The notes under the pieces are model-generated. The model was given only the letters and a program-made list of their open reading frames with translations. It was not told where the DNA came from and made no database searches. 33,560 bases of DNA. Source: Rodentolepis nana. Lineage: Eukaryota > Platyhelminthes > Cestoda > Cyclophyllidea > Hymenolepididae. Both the position numbers and the translations under genes were made by a program. Location of the stretch: NCBI GenBank assembly GCA_900617975.1, contig UZAE01000149.1:1-33560 (forward strand). Reading direction: 5' to 3'. Shown here one piece after another: positions 1 through 14,700 of this stretch (the stretch's first letter is position 1; the number at the start of each line of letters is the position of its first letter).

Positions 1-2565
1 CCCCTCCCCCCTTCCCCCTCCGTTGATTGGGAATTTCTTAAGCAGCTCCCAAAACGCAGACGCGTTTAGCACTGAACTATTAAGACATTTTTAGACTTTG
101 AGTAGAATAGACTGAAAATACGTTAAGTGTCTGAATACTGTGAAATTCCTAATTAGCAATTGGAAGTGTTAATCGCTTTGCCGCAATCGTTGCAGAGCAA
201 TGCGAATCATGTGTAATTAAAGGCTAGGATGTCTGAGAGAAAGCGTAGTTCAGGTAAATTTATCACAGTATTATAATACAATTGAGTATGCGAAAATCAG
301 AGGAATGTAGAATTATCTTTCAAAATTCTTAAATTGCAGGACGAGTTGATATTCCTTTAAAGAAACCATTTTTCTATAGGTCTAGATTTTGGCCTGGTGT
401 GGCATTTGGGTCATTAGTTCAATAATGCATTAAGCCTTCTGATTTCAATTTGGATGTAATTCAAATTCGGCGGATATTTTCGACAAATTTTGGATAGGGC
501 TTGACCAACTCAATAGGCATTGAACTCTAAGACACTGAATTCGTATTAAAGAGCACCATGTGTGCCAATAATTGAATTTTAATTACACACCTATTGGAAA
601 CAGCAGAATCGATTGCTCCTACCTGATTGATCACCTTATATTAGGAGAAACTTCAACCATTGGATAAATTGTGTCCAAATACTCGGATTTTCCAATGGTT
701 CAAGATACCTACCCAATAGAGAATGTCTAAAATTAAATGAATTTTTAATTTTACTTAAACGGTGATGCTTATATTTTTGGATAAAATTATTAAATATTTG
801 GCTATTGTTTGTTAAGAGACCTAGTAAATTAAATTCCGAATTCTATTGTAATCGAAATAAATTTAAAAAAAGGATAGGAAATAGAAATTGTAGGTACGTT
901 ATAATTAAGTTAGACTCTACTGAAATTTATATTTTTTGGAAAATGCTATTTTTTAATAATAGTGGTTTCATATAAAAAATATGGCGGTGATTGTGTTACT
1001 TTTATTTATCCATGAAATTTTCAATGAAACGTAAATAAATTAGCAAAAATAAATGAAATGATAATCAAAGTTGAAAACACGTGAGAATGAATTTCCTTGA
1101 CCTAAAAGGCAGTTTTAAATCGTGTTTCTAATTATCGACAGCCCGCTATTATTTTCTAGTCTAAATTTCAGAACAATTTTTCAATGCCATTGAATGCTAT
1201 TAACACAAGATTCGTAAATTTAGAAATTAACTGTAAGGCACGAATGTATCATCTTCTAATTATTGAGTTATTGGCTATGATATTGATATTTTTGTTTGAG
1301 GTTTGAGTTGCTGATGTTTTTCTTGGAACCCGCCATAAATAGTTGGCATAAAATAAGGTGGTGTTTCTCAAACAGGTTATTATTTCGAATATGTAATCTC
1401 CGGGTGGATTATGCCTATGTCTAAGTATAATTAAGTAAGCGGTAAGTTTAGATTTTTTCATCTAAATCTAAAGACTTAGGTTATTTAGACTACTCCAAAA
1501 ATATTGCCTGTTTGAAATTGACAGATTTCAACTAAAGCTGCTGATATCTTAAAGTTATTCCCAACTGTGATGCATTTCACGAAAAGCATTTTTTCGAACA
1601 TTATGTTCTATTAGTCTTACTTTGATTTTGAAATCAGTTCCTATTCACATGTTCCGTTTCACATTATGGTAGGACATAGGGTCTATAGCTACCAAGGGGT
1701 TTAAATTGAAATGTGATTTGCATCTTGAAACCAGAATTTTCGCAAATATTTTTATCTTTAAATTTATTTTAGCTAATGCCTGAAAGAGAAAATTGATTTG
1801 TTTTTTCTGGATTTTGCAGTTTCATGAGAACACAACATTTATGTGCCTGAATTTGTAATAAGGTAAATAAACGCCTCAATTTAGAATTAAGACTATAATA
1901 GCCTCCTAAAGATATTTATCGAATTCAACTGACTATTAGAAAGCAAGATTTTGTTTAAAATCCGTAAATAGAGATAATTTTTCAATGATCAAATAACTAG
2001 TTCATGCATCTTGTCTTATTTTCACTAGGACGTGTTTTTTATATGTAATATATGCTAATATAAATAACACTTTTATAAAGGGAGCTTTAAAGCGATCAAT
2101 GTAGTATCTGTAATTTAAAAAAACTTTACCAATAAGCAAAATTACTTTCACCTATTGACCAATTTTTGATGCTGTATTGAATTTTATAAGTTCTATTTAT
2201 ATCTTTTAGCATTACTCACCATTTCATTTTTACAAATAGAGCATTGAAATCAAATACCTAGATAATTAATAAGTATATGCAGATCATCGGAAAGAAATAT
2301 GTATATTTATTTAATTAGTTTTACCGTTAGTTTACGTAAGCTGCATTAATACGCAAAGAGAATTGATTATTAAAGGTTTGACTGCAGAAAGAAACATAAG
2401 CATAACTGATAGCCAATCAGAAAGTTTTCAAATACTGACCAATCAACATTCGTGAGCTTTCATTTTGAATTAGAGCCAATTGTGCACATAGAGGTCAAAT
2501 GTTAAACTACCAGCCGTTGGGCTATTCACTGATTGTGGAGGTAGCAACTTAAAATTTGCAAACAG
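1..2565. other. Upstream region or 5' intron, no gene supported
   Basis: This AT-rich stretch has many stops in all frames. The longest open stretch, 70 codons on the minus strand at 1249-1461, has no recognisable motif. The first 21 bases are a pyrimidine tract, almost all C. Promoter, transcription start and any non-coding 5' exon of the channel gene are probably here or further left, but I see no element that fixes them. Confidence 0.5.
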
Positions 2566-2779
2566 GAAATCTGGACGATCAAAATAATTACTTTATGCAC
2601 TATATTGTTAACTTAGCGGCCGCTCCTTTTGATATGGCCAAATTGCAAAGCGAATCCTCCTACTCTTTGCTCAGAAGTCTACCTAAATTTGATAGTTTTT
2701 CGCAAATGAGTTCAACTGTGTGTAACTCATCAAGAAATAAGCTCAATTCTGATTCTATGGAATTTGATCTATTCAAAAG
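2566..2779 (+). CDS. TRPC exon 1 (leader), 5' boundary uncertain
   Basis: The frame is open from just after an in-frame stop (TAA at 2550) and ends in AAAAG|GTATAA, a good donor that leaves phase 2. That phase matches the next exon exactly. Two starts are possible. Translation may begin at ATG 2595, giving a 61-residue leader with MHYIVNLAAAPF and a serine-rich stretch. Alternatively the segment is an internal exon after the CAG ending at 2565, which has a poor pyrimidine tract. I favour ATG 2595. The peptide has no known domain, as is usual for the variable TRPC leader. Support comes from splice phase and position rather than from homology. Confidence 0.6.
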
Positions 2780-5700
2780 GTATAACTGACAAACCGCATA
2801 GACCACGGACTTACAATTTTACTTTAATGTTCATAATGATATTTATTTTAAATATTAACTCAATCTTTTGAATGTGCATTTTTACTATTTAGGCCTCTTC
2901 ATGGCTTTCAATTGAGTATGACGGACTTGAAAGATGCGGCGTCGGTAACGAAGAAAGGCGCAGGATGCCTGTTTACAAATTTTGAAGATGTTCGGGTAAA
3001 TATTTTTAATGAAGAAGCTAGTAAATGCATTTTAGATTGGATATCCCTGAAGTTTTTGATAGCCTTGAAATTTGAAACTTTTATGGGGTTATGTGACTCT
3101 TCACTAATTCTTTTACCTAAAATCAAAGTTAAAATAAAAAGATATTTCAAACAGTTATTTGTAAATTTATTTCATTGTCGGTAACCCGTTTGGATGATGA
3201 GTACTTCATATTGAGCAACAAAATTTTTGTTCTCTGATCACAAATCCTGTTTAAGTTAGAGGTGCATTAGGCTCGTTATCGTTTAAAATATGAACGTTTG
3301 AATTTCATCACGCGCAAAATATTAAATAATCATATTCCAATAAAATTAAATAAATTCGCTCATTATGTAAATACACCGTTATATATATCACGTGTTCTGT
3401 ATGTCCACAACATCTGTCCTTTAAAGATTAAACTAACGGCTTTGCGCCAAAAGGTAATAAAACTATGAACCTTGAAAGTTTAGGAAATATTTTGAATTCA
3501 TTCAATCATATTGAATATGTCAGCTGAATCTGCTTGATCATGAATGTATCTTAAATTTTCAATGCTCGATTTATTAATGTGCATCTCGGGGTTCTTTAAA
3601 GGAATCTTTAAAGTATTGTATTAATTTTTTAACTACAATTTACCACAACCAGATCGAAATCTTTCAGTTTACATGGATCTGCTTTCCATGGTTTTTTAAT
3701 TGAAATCGAGCTAAACATCAGCAAACTCAAGTTGATAATTTCAAATATAAATTGTATGAACAATCACGTATTTAAAGACACATCTGACATTTTTGAAAGT
3801 GTGAAAGCCTAGTGCATTACTACTTGATTTGTTTTCTATGGGCGAAGTACATACATGATTTTGCAATGATATCCATATTTTAAAAACTGAGTTTAAATCC
3901 CTTTCATTCATTATTAAATATTAAAGATTAAACTTTGAAATGATTTGCTGAAACAATATATGATTCATGTTCTCGTGATTTTTACTTATATCCTCACAGT
4001 TAGACGACGTCCTTTATCTGGAGTTAGCAAAATTTTCACTCAATAATCTTGAATTTTCAAAATGTTTGATACCTTAAGCTAAAATAATTATGCGGTATTA
4101 CTTTTTCCTTCTTCGGTAATTGATACGCTATTTAACAGCAAATGGAGTCTGTTGTTTCTCTTCAGATATCCAAGTAGATAGAAAATTGAATTTCTTATTT
4201 GAACCGAAAAATTTATCTACTTTTTCCAGGTTACGTTTTTTTCTATTCAGTTTTAGTCCCGAGTCGTATGCTATGGCACATCACTGCTCATTCCTTATAA
4301 TTGCAGTATTCGGTTGATGCCCTGCGAAATTTATGAAGCTGTAATTACACTTAGCTAGGATGTTTACGAAAAAGCATTCATCAGAATTGTGCCAAAAAAG
4401 CTACAATTTGTTACTATTTAAATTCACTTTATGTACTTGAGGTATTTACCGAGCAAGGGTACATTCTTTTTTAATTTAAGCATTTGCTCATTAATTTTTT
4501 GAACAAAAATTAAGCAATTAAATGAGTAGTAAATTAATATCTGCTCCTCAAAATTATTTTTAACTTTACCATTGATTGAGCCATTAGTAATTTTTGAGAA
4601 ATTTACGCTTAAGAACGATTCGATTATTACCAACTATAAGTAATTGCACTATACCCTGAGCGCTCAAGATGAATATCCCGAACGGTGATTTTGTCCTGCC
4701 ATTTCTCAATTGAATAAACCTGTAAGTAGTTAAACTGTGTTTATTTTTAGCTTACGGATGAGGAGCGTGTATATATGAACGCAGCTTCAATAGGTGATGT
4801 CGGTGTCATTCGAATGTCACTTGAGGATGCCGACTCAACTCCTAATTTCAACGTGAATTGCGTCGATTACATGGGTCGAAATGCCCTCCATCTAGCGGTG
4901 GATTCGGAAAACACTGAAGCAATTGAGTTACTCCTCGACAAACTTTCCTTCGAATGCATCGAAGAAGCCCTCCTTCACGCAATCTCAAAAGGTTTGGTAA
5001 AGATTGTCCGTGTCATCATCGAGCATCCTAACTATATGGCATGCGAAGAGAGACTAAAACGAGTTGATTCAAATAATTCCTTTTTTCGAACAACGGAAAA
5101 GAGTCAATTCTCACCCGATATCACACCACTCATTCTCTCTGCTCACTATAACAATCACGAAATGGTCCAAATGTTCCTCTCCCGCTCCCACACTATCGAA
5201 AAACCTCACCCTATCTCATGCCAATGCACAGACTGCCAAGTGAAACAGGACTATGACTCACTGAAAAGGTCGAGGTCACGTCTCAATGCTTACAGAGCAT
5301 TGGCTAGTCCTGCTTATATGGCCCTGAGTTCTCCCGATCCCATTATGGCAACATTTGAACTCCGACAAGAAATGATGAAACTGGCTGAAATTGAAAAAGA
5401 ATTTAAGGTTTGTTAATTAGGCGCTTTTTCCATACTAATGCAAACACTTAAACTTTCACAATCATATGAATGATGCATAGGGTAGTACTTTCACTCATCC
5501 GGCAGTTGTTCTTACTTGACATTGACAGTCTGCTATCAACGTTGATTTAAGAAAAAATTAAATAAAATTTGTTAAGCAAAACAAACTTCGCTGAGTTTCT
5601 CTCGGCGAAAATTTTTAAACCATCAATTGCACTAAGTAGTAGATCGTTCGTTACTTCATTCATTTTTTCCCTCGTGCTACCATTATACATCAATTTCACT

Positions 5701-8700
5701 AGTTGATGAGCACAAAATTTAGAGTCATAACTTGTAGAATCGCGATTCACTTTGCAATTGAAATAATGTCAATTTTAAATACGATAAAATTCTCACTCCA
5801 TTTTCAGTGAAATTGTATACAAAGTTATCTACATTTTATCCATCTAATAATTAAAGTTTACATCAATTTAATTAATTTTTTAATTAAATATATGAAGTGC
5901 ACATTCTGTTATAATTTAAATCACAGTCTCGATGACAAAATGCAGTAGTTGAAATAATTTTATGTTGTCATTTGATCCAGTTTTAAATCATCCCACTAAA
6001 ATTCAGTCGGCAGCATATAAGAATCCTTGTAAATACGTCCATCCCAACAAAAAAACAAGAAATTTTTTTCTTTCTCTCGGAGAGCCAAATTCTTCATTTT
6101 TTAAATATGATGAAGTATGACACGAAAAACACCTCACTTATTTTTTTTCATTTCCTGAGTTATGTTTATGTTATAAATGACTATGGTAAATATTTTAATA
6201 GCTATTTAAATAATTGCAATGATTTATGATAAATTTCAATTATTTTGTTATTCACATATTACATACAAAATTGTGTGCATATTTAACTATGCTTAAGTTC
6301 CAATTTCGCAGTTCAAAACACAAATTGACAGAAACTATATTGAAATTAGATGAAGAAATTATTAGGTCTCAAGGAGTTTTAGGCAATAATACTATAAAAT
6401 TATTTTTATTGTGTTCAGCCATATCTAAATCAGATGCATTTGAAGTGTTCAAAAGAAATTTCAAGATCTACCTTCTAGTTTGAGAATCTGAATAAGCTAT
6501 CCCTTTTTTAATTATTGCGATCGTTGCGTTCTCTAAACATAGACATTTGACAGATGTGTAGTCTTTTGAAAAAAATCAAGAACCACTAAATGAAAATATA
6601 GCGAATTGTTTTGATTTCGTAAGTGCTAGATCATAGACTCGGTGGTAAACTGTAGACCAATAATATTTTGGTGAACCAGGTAAAGTGGGAGACCGACAAC
6701 CAAGCAATAATGGTTTTTGGTGTGCAAAAACGTACATTGGGAGGATTAGAAGGATTTTCCAACTAAATTACATAATATAATAAAAGTTATCAACGCAGGG
6801 GATCAGAAATGTAGTAACCTATAGCGAATGGAACGCGTAATGTCACTGTTTAAATCTCATCAACACCGTGAATTCGAATCGACAGAGAAAAATAGACAAA
6901 AACAATGCAAACATAAAAATAGTTGTTCTGAAAGTACAATTTTAAAGTCTAATTAGGATCCTAAAAGTGGTATTTCATATTTCACAAACACCAGTTATTG
7001 TAATGATGGTAAGCGTTTCCATAGAATTATGAAGTTCAGGAAAATTATAACTTATCAAATTTTATTAAATATTTAAAGCTTAATTAATAGCAAATTGTTA
7101 ATTTAATTTCTAACGGAAAAATAATTGTTCTTTTTTAATTAAAACCTCCCAACGTTAGTCATTTACCTAAATATTTGATCTATGGACCAACCTTGAATCA
7201 CTTCTGACAAAAAACATAAGATCAATGATTACTCTAGGTCTCGTGAATTTCTGCATTTCTGAACTATCCATATGTACTTACGTTGTATTAGTTTTCGATT
7301 TAATTTCTAAATCGGCTCTGCAGAGAGTAAATATTTTTGTAATAGTAAATGATAATTTAGACTCTTCCACGCGGCGCTATCGGGTACCAACATTTTAAAT
7401 AGCAAAAATCCATTGCAATAGTTACTCGCCTTGCAACATAAGAAGTTGTCTTTTTACCGTTTAGATGAGTTATTTGTTCACGTCAGCGGGATTTGGCGAA
7501 GACTGGAAAAGGGAGGCATTTTCTATGCGTTAAATGCCCCTCAATCGAAAAGGAGAAAACTGATCGACATTTCTGATAGCAAAAATGCTTTGTAAACCAT
7601 GATTACCAGATAACTGACAAAGGTCATCAATGACGTAATGTTAATAGCAGACTTAAAGGGCATGCCCGAACTGACTTTGTATTTAATTCAACGTAGGATA
7701 AGGTAGGAGGTTACTTGGATGCTTTTAATACTGCGGAGACCAATATGAGACCACGGAACCTTGATTCGAGCGCACTTGCAATCTTGAAGATAAAGCATTG
7801 AGAATGTTTAAAAAATTCGATTCCTTGCAGTTATTATCGTTCCCAAGTATTAATCAATTGGGATGGTAGATGAGTTTCGGTTTAGTTCGAATATATTTAT
7901 ACAAATATAAAAATTTCCTCGACGATCTTATTGGGCGATCTAGCAGTCCTCTGATGGTAAAAGTTCGAAAAAATCCTTTCTGCTTATTTCCAACAACGTG
8001 TTTGATTAGTCTGGTGATTAAGCAGAACGTATTCAAGGATTGATTACTCCATTGTCACGGCAGGCCCAAGATAAAATCCCGCTAGAACTACTTAAGGTAC
8101 AAATGGTCTAATAAATATGGTGGTACTATATTCCAATATCGATATTTCAGCCCCATATCATCATCGGTCGCCTTCGGCAAGAGTTACAGTAAGAGAAACA
8201 TTTATAAAATCATAAAAGGACAGGAAAGTGAATAGATATTTTCAAAGGATTTGTGTAGGAATAGGTGTTTTATATATGAAGGCATCAATCGACAACTTAT
8301 GCATAATTAAAAGCAGAAATTTCGTGTATAAGCTCTAAAGCATTTTAAAAATTACTTAACGACTCAATGTGTTTTGTAAAATGGTAGTCTCGTTTGGTTT
8401 CACCACTGTAAGATCGTCAAATATTGTAAAAATTCTGAAATTCGGCAAGACGACTACAATTCAACTTGGCATATTATATTAAATAAGCACATTTTAATAA
8501 TCATGAACGAAAATTTAAATTTGTGCCCAACAATGATGTACGAAATAAAACAGATTTTGCGAGACTAGGAGATGGACCTTAAAAAAAAACAAAGCAAATA
8601 CTTCCGGTTGATCCGTTTAACTTCGGCAGCATTTCTGCATGATTACTCCTCTCATTAGTTTTAAATAAGCGCAACAATGTTGTCCTTCTATCTCAGCGCG

Positions 8701-11700
8701 AGTATCTGACGTTGGTGGAGCAGTGCATGAATTTCGCCTGCGAGATGATGGATCTTTGTCGGGGCACCCAAGAAGTGGAGGCCGTCATTTCGGACTTTCT
8801 GGAAGACGGCGCTTACGTTCGTGATCCCCTCGGTCGCCTAAGGCTTGCCATCCGATTCGAGGAAAAAAAGGTCAATCTGCTTTCACAAATTATTTTGTTT
8901 CATACTTTTTTAGTAATAATAACATTCAAATTAATATTTTCTGTGTAAATTTATGCTGCTAAACAACTACTTTAAGCTCTAAGCAGTTTTTCGCTCTATA
9001 GTGAGCAGTGTTCATATTATGACTGCTGATCTTACTGACTAGTCGACGGCACAGGATGGTTGTCCTGGAAATTTCGCTTTATTTGGATCTTTCCACTGCC
9101 AGGGAGAGGTGGGCTTTATAAGTGACGATATTTCACCATAGAAGGATATATAATTTACTAAAAGGAGCTTCTGGCGGCATGAGTGTGAATATATGAAAAA
9201 TACCGAATTTCTGCTATAAAATAAAAAAATGTCAATAGTTCTACATCGCATTATTAGTTACAAAGTGCTAACACTCTTATTTGTCAATTCTTGAAATTTA
9301 GACAAATTTTAAATCTGGTTGACGCATTCAATTTGATTCACAATCGCTTTCATTTTAATTATGAAAGAGCTCTTTGCAGCTTGAACGAACTGGGAAGTAG
9401 GTTTGATTCTGCTTAGTCAGGCCACATTTAAATTTATATTGTTTCCATAAAAATTATTAAATTGAATCTTTCCATTTTATAATAAAATTTAAATCTGTTT
9501 AAAATTTTTTTCCATAAAGATTTTTCTTACTCTGTCTTTTGAGAAATACGAGTTAATTAGATTCCATTTCAGCAACATATATAATACTAGAGCATAATGT
9601 CTCATAATTAATTATTTCGTTTTTAGTACTTCCGTTAAAACGATAAAATTGAAGTAGAATGGACCACTAGGACTCTAAAGTTAACAAGATTTTACCAGAT
9701 GATTGATGTGGTGTCATTGAATCCTTGTGCTACTTATTGAATTATGTTATGCGTTTCATCAGATTAATTAGATTTCGAAGGGCATTAACTCTTACAATAG
9801 CGGCATTTGAGCAACAGTAGCGGATACCTAAGGAAACATTATTTTCTATGTTGGCAAATAAAATGATTAATAACTTTTAGATAATTTTATTATTATCCAT
9901 AATAATAAATTTTGCAGTAAATTTAATTGTGCTTAATACCATCATTCTTGTAATTTCAAATCATTCATGCACGCGTATTAAGGAGAAGATTCGAGAAAGT
10001 AATTCAGTCGGAAACAAATCCGTTAACCCCTATCCTTACAATGAAAGTTCACTTCAATTTCGATTATCATCAAAAATCGGCAAAATTTGGTCAATAGTTA
10101 CAGCATTTCATAAACTACTTCGCTTATGTCAAGATATTAAAAAGCTGTTAACTTATGAACCCATATTCCAAACATCATCAGATCCCAAACCCAAACCCAA
10201 AATATCTTTACATATAAATTGTTTAAACTCGAATTTTTTCATTTAAGAAAAATATTATTATTATGACGCTCCTTAAATGACCTTGTTATACCTTACTGAG
10301 GAAAATGAAATGTTGCTAAATAAACTAATTTCATTAAAAATTGACACTTAAAGGTTTATGGTAACCATTTTTTGTGACCGAAATTGCCTAAAAAAGTCAG
10401 ATACTGAAAACTATTAGTCACTCGAAAACTCCTAAAAATTTAATAAAAAATAATACCTAAATTAGACATTTTCCGTAAATACACATTAAACGTATCATCA
10501 AAGATGCTCCTATTTTACATTGACATTTACTGCGCTTGTTTATCCGCCTATTTTTCTGCTTTATTATTATTCTGGGCAAAAACAACGTTCTTACTTTACA
10601 GAAACGTTTAATTAACCTTGAGATAAACAATATGATTAATTGTCCTCTTGTGATCAAACACTAAGACCAATTTCAACAGCGCGTCCAAATACATGAAATT
10701 ATCAAAACATCGTTAGAGGAAATTAAATACTTTTATTGCAAAAAAACTGATGAAAGGTAATTTTATGGACTAATATTTGTAAATGAACACCTTTGTATAT
10801 AACCCGTTCTGTCGAAATTCGGCTTGAACGACACGAGTTCCCAACCGAGTTACCCAGAGGCCATTTTTTATTGGCCCAAAATTCAAAATTTCCTCGCATT
10901 CTTTTCTCATCTATTTTTTCGTATAGATTGTCCCATAATTTCAAGCTTTTCAAAAATATATAATACATAATGCTCATCTAAATGCATGGGGCATTAGTGA
11001 AAGAAATGAAGCACACCAGAGTAAGAAAATTAAGGCAAGATATCAGAAGATTCTTACAAATACTATCTTTAAATCTAGATCGTATTTCTTTTGTCTTTTG
11101 AGTATGTTTACTTGTTCAGAGTTAAGTGAAGGCGCCAGTTACTGAGTTCCTTCAAGTTTGAGAAATCAGCAAATCATCAACCTTTTACTTGAGTTAGCTG
11201 TTTGTCAACCCATTCACAAATCTTCTCACTTTTAATGACAATATGTTAATAGTATAATTACAGTTAAATTAATTTTGGTAGGACGGAGCTGCTAATGATT
11301 GAAATTTTTATTAGAAGTAACTCTTCAAATACAAATTTTTACCTAATCTATTGAATATATGTTTTTTTATAATCAAATCCCATCTTTTCGAAGACCGCTG
11401 ATTCGCGGTCATTGATCACTGCTCTCAACGCCGTGCAGATGAATTTCTTTTTAACTTTCGTTTGGGTATCTTGAGTAGTATCTACTTGAGAGAAAGGTTA
11501 TCAGAAGGCTTACAATAAAGACGTTATTTCCCCTTTTTTGAACACATTACCAATAGGAAAAAACTGAGTTAAAAACATGCTCAGAAGCGAACAACCGCTA
11601 ATTTCCTCAATGAGGTTAAATGTTTGAAGATTAATTACATTTACGAAGCGTTCTGTCAACGGTATCGCACCTATCACAGTTTGTCCGGCCCAAAAAAAGT

Positions 11701-14700
11701 ACTTCTATCGGAATCATGGTGTGGTCAAGAGAAATTCAGATCAGAAGTGCTTATGACTTTAATTTAGATTGGAAATGTTCCTTATTGATAGGTTATTTGG
11801 AAGAATTTGTATAGGAGTTCTAGGGAGTGAAATAGCCAGTCGTTCTTTTTGGGAATTGGTGATATTGTTGGGGTTTTTCGACCTGAGGACCTTCAAAGAC
11901 TAGTCTTTTTGCCCTAAATGAACCTTTATAAACTTTTATCCCTAACTGAAATTTTGATTACTGAGACATTTTCTTAATGATCTTCCCATATAGAAAAAAA
12001 TTATATAAATTACAATTTTTATATTGTAGTTTGTTGCTCACCCAAACTGTCAACAATATCTTACAAGTATTTGGTACGGTTCCGAAACGGCCTTTCTGCA
12101 ATCTTGGTCACTAATGCGAAAAATTGGTCTCTCAATCCTTGCTGTGCCTGTTCTCATACCAGTTTGTGTCCTTTACATCCTCATACCCTCCATTAATGTT
12201 AGTTCTCCTGCATTAATGCAGTTAGGCCTTAAACTTATTTACAGTATTTATTGCTGAAGCAAGAAATCGCAAATGAAACTAAAAACTAAACCTCTCTTTC
12301 TGCTTTTAGGACTCGAATTCACTGCATCATACAAGAATAGGATCGGTAAGTTATACCATGATACCGTTTTGTAAAAAATTAATCTGCCGCTAACCTCGGG
12401 GCAAACACCTCTTCATTTATTTTAGCTGGAAGAGGGAAACACGTTTTAATTGTTTTGTTTTGCTGATAAATATAGAAAACGTGAGATTCGAATGGGTAAA
12501 TTATATATGAATAAATTTAAATACCTTTGAACTCCACACAAAAGGATTTTGGATGTCACGGTGGTCTCGATTTCTCTTTACGTATATGGTTGTCGATTGT
12601 AGACAATAAAGAAACACAGATCCAGTACAGAGGTACGATCTTTAGGTCCTCTGGCAAGTTTCGGATCGTCCCAAGTGGAATAAATGTTAGACCTCCAAAT
12701 TCAATGCCCCGAGCACAACGTTGTTAGAAGCCCAGCCACTTGTCATGATCTGATTGCATTAAAACCTAATTTTCGACAGCTGCGCTGAGACTAGTGACCA
12801 AAATGGACCGCTGGCTAACTCCTTTTGGTTCGTTCGATTATAGATCACGCTGATGAAACGATCTGATATAGTGAGTGATGCTTCCGGGTTAAAATTACTA
12901 AAGGGGGGGAGAAAGTGAGGAGTTAGTGAGACAAAATCAGGAAACCAGCTCTTAAATATCGTCCCAATTGTAGTTGAGGTCTCTTTGTTATTAAAAAGGC
13001 TATTTCCTTACGATTTCAGAAAGCATAAAGTCCGATCTAACCAACCAGAACGCAAGAGTGGAGCCTAGAACTCACTTAATTGTTTTGAATCTGAATTGGT
13101 CCGATTGAAGAGTCATTACCTCTTGTACGTTTGCGAAATTTATAATGAGAAACTTATTAGAACAGTACTTGATAATATCATTTTGTATGTCGTCTTATGC
13201 ATTTGACCGAATTGGCAAAAATTTTGCATTCCAAATCTATTTGAAAAAAATGAACCATTTCTGTAATCGGTAAAGGTAAGCAAATTTTACTCCAATTAAA
13301 AGTCAAATGAGTTTTATTGAAATTAGCCATGTATCGCTAATTTAATTTACTCCCACCAACACCTGAACCACCAATGAATGTTCATACAAAGTGCTTGCTG
13401 TATGGACTTTGCAAAGTTCATAAATGTTTCTTTGTGATGAGTGATAGAAGTGTATACGCTTAATGCTGCTTACTCGCATTCATTCGTATAATGAAAAGAA
13501 CTCAACTTTAGATCAATCCAACTCAATTGACCTTAACTAGTATTTGCTGATTTTCTTTAGCTATTCAGTTACATGAACGCGAATACGAAGCTACTTTGAA
13601 AGCATTGCAAAGGGAAATTCCACTCTCTATCACAGCATAAACTGCATCTGTTTAATATTCTGCTTCTAATAGGTGACATAATATTACGTCTAATTCCTGC
13701 ATTGAATGCTTAAAAGTTCACAATCTGAATTCTTTTGGAAATAGCAATTATCAGCTTTTCACTTAAAACAGTATTTCTTACCACACGCTTTTCAAGCATT
13801 TGTTTTGAAGAAATCAACCTTTTAAGAAACTTTCCCACTTTAACTATTAGAAATAGAAGTAGGGTTTTTACTTTTAGAGAAAAGTTTAAGAAATTTCAAT
13901 CTTTTCATTTTAAAAAGTCCTCATTTAGAAGCTCACCAGCAATCGTTCCTTATCGCCCCACGGATTTAGGCAGCTATCAAAAAAATGACTTGTCAATTTT
14001 CGAGTTTTTTTGTTTTTTTCCCAACAAACTTCATTAATTTCAACTGTTTCGCCTTATTTGAGTGAACTGTAATCTAATGAAATTGCTTTAGGCAGAATGA
14101 ATTCAGTAGACGATAACGTTTTAAAAACTTTAAAAATTGATTTACTCTTGGTTAAACTCGACCTAAAAACAGCTATTATGATGTTTTCCTTCTTATTTTC
14201 CGCATAAAAGTTTTCAAAAATATCGTTTTAAAGTTATCTATATTTGGGGGTTTATAAAGGGTTCCAGATTTGATTTCCTCTCATTAAGTGATACGTATGT
14301 ATGTAACATCAATATCTTTATGGATTAGTTAAAAAGATTATCGTGGATCTTTTCCATAGCCAATAACAAGTTAAATCAAAAGTCGCGTAAATGATATTGA
14401 ACGATCTTTGATTCGCTAGTTTTCCATCTCGTGAGTACCGTAAGTGGGGGAATATGACATAGAGAGGGGTAATGGTAGTTTGAAAGGAGAAGTCAAATGC
14501 CGTTTAATAGACTTTTGTGCCATATGAGTATACGTTGCCCAGGGTGCACCAATTGGAGGTAAGTCTATCGCACACCCAAGGCTTCAATTATTGAAGTTGA
14601 TGAAAGAACTCAACACTAGCGATGTCTTTTATTCCTCCGTATTTTATTGACTTATTTAAAACTTTGTGATTTACCATATTGGAGTGTACTTAAGTATACC

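Noticed and set aside
12527..12910. Less AT-rich stretch in intron 6, possible degenerate transposon
   Set aside because: No reverse transcriptase, transposase, terminal repeats or second copy could be recognised; composition alone is not enough.
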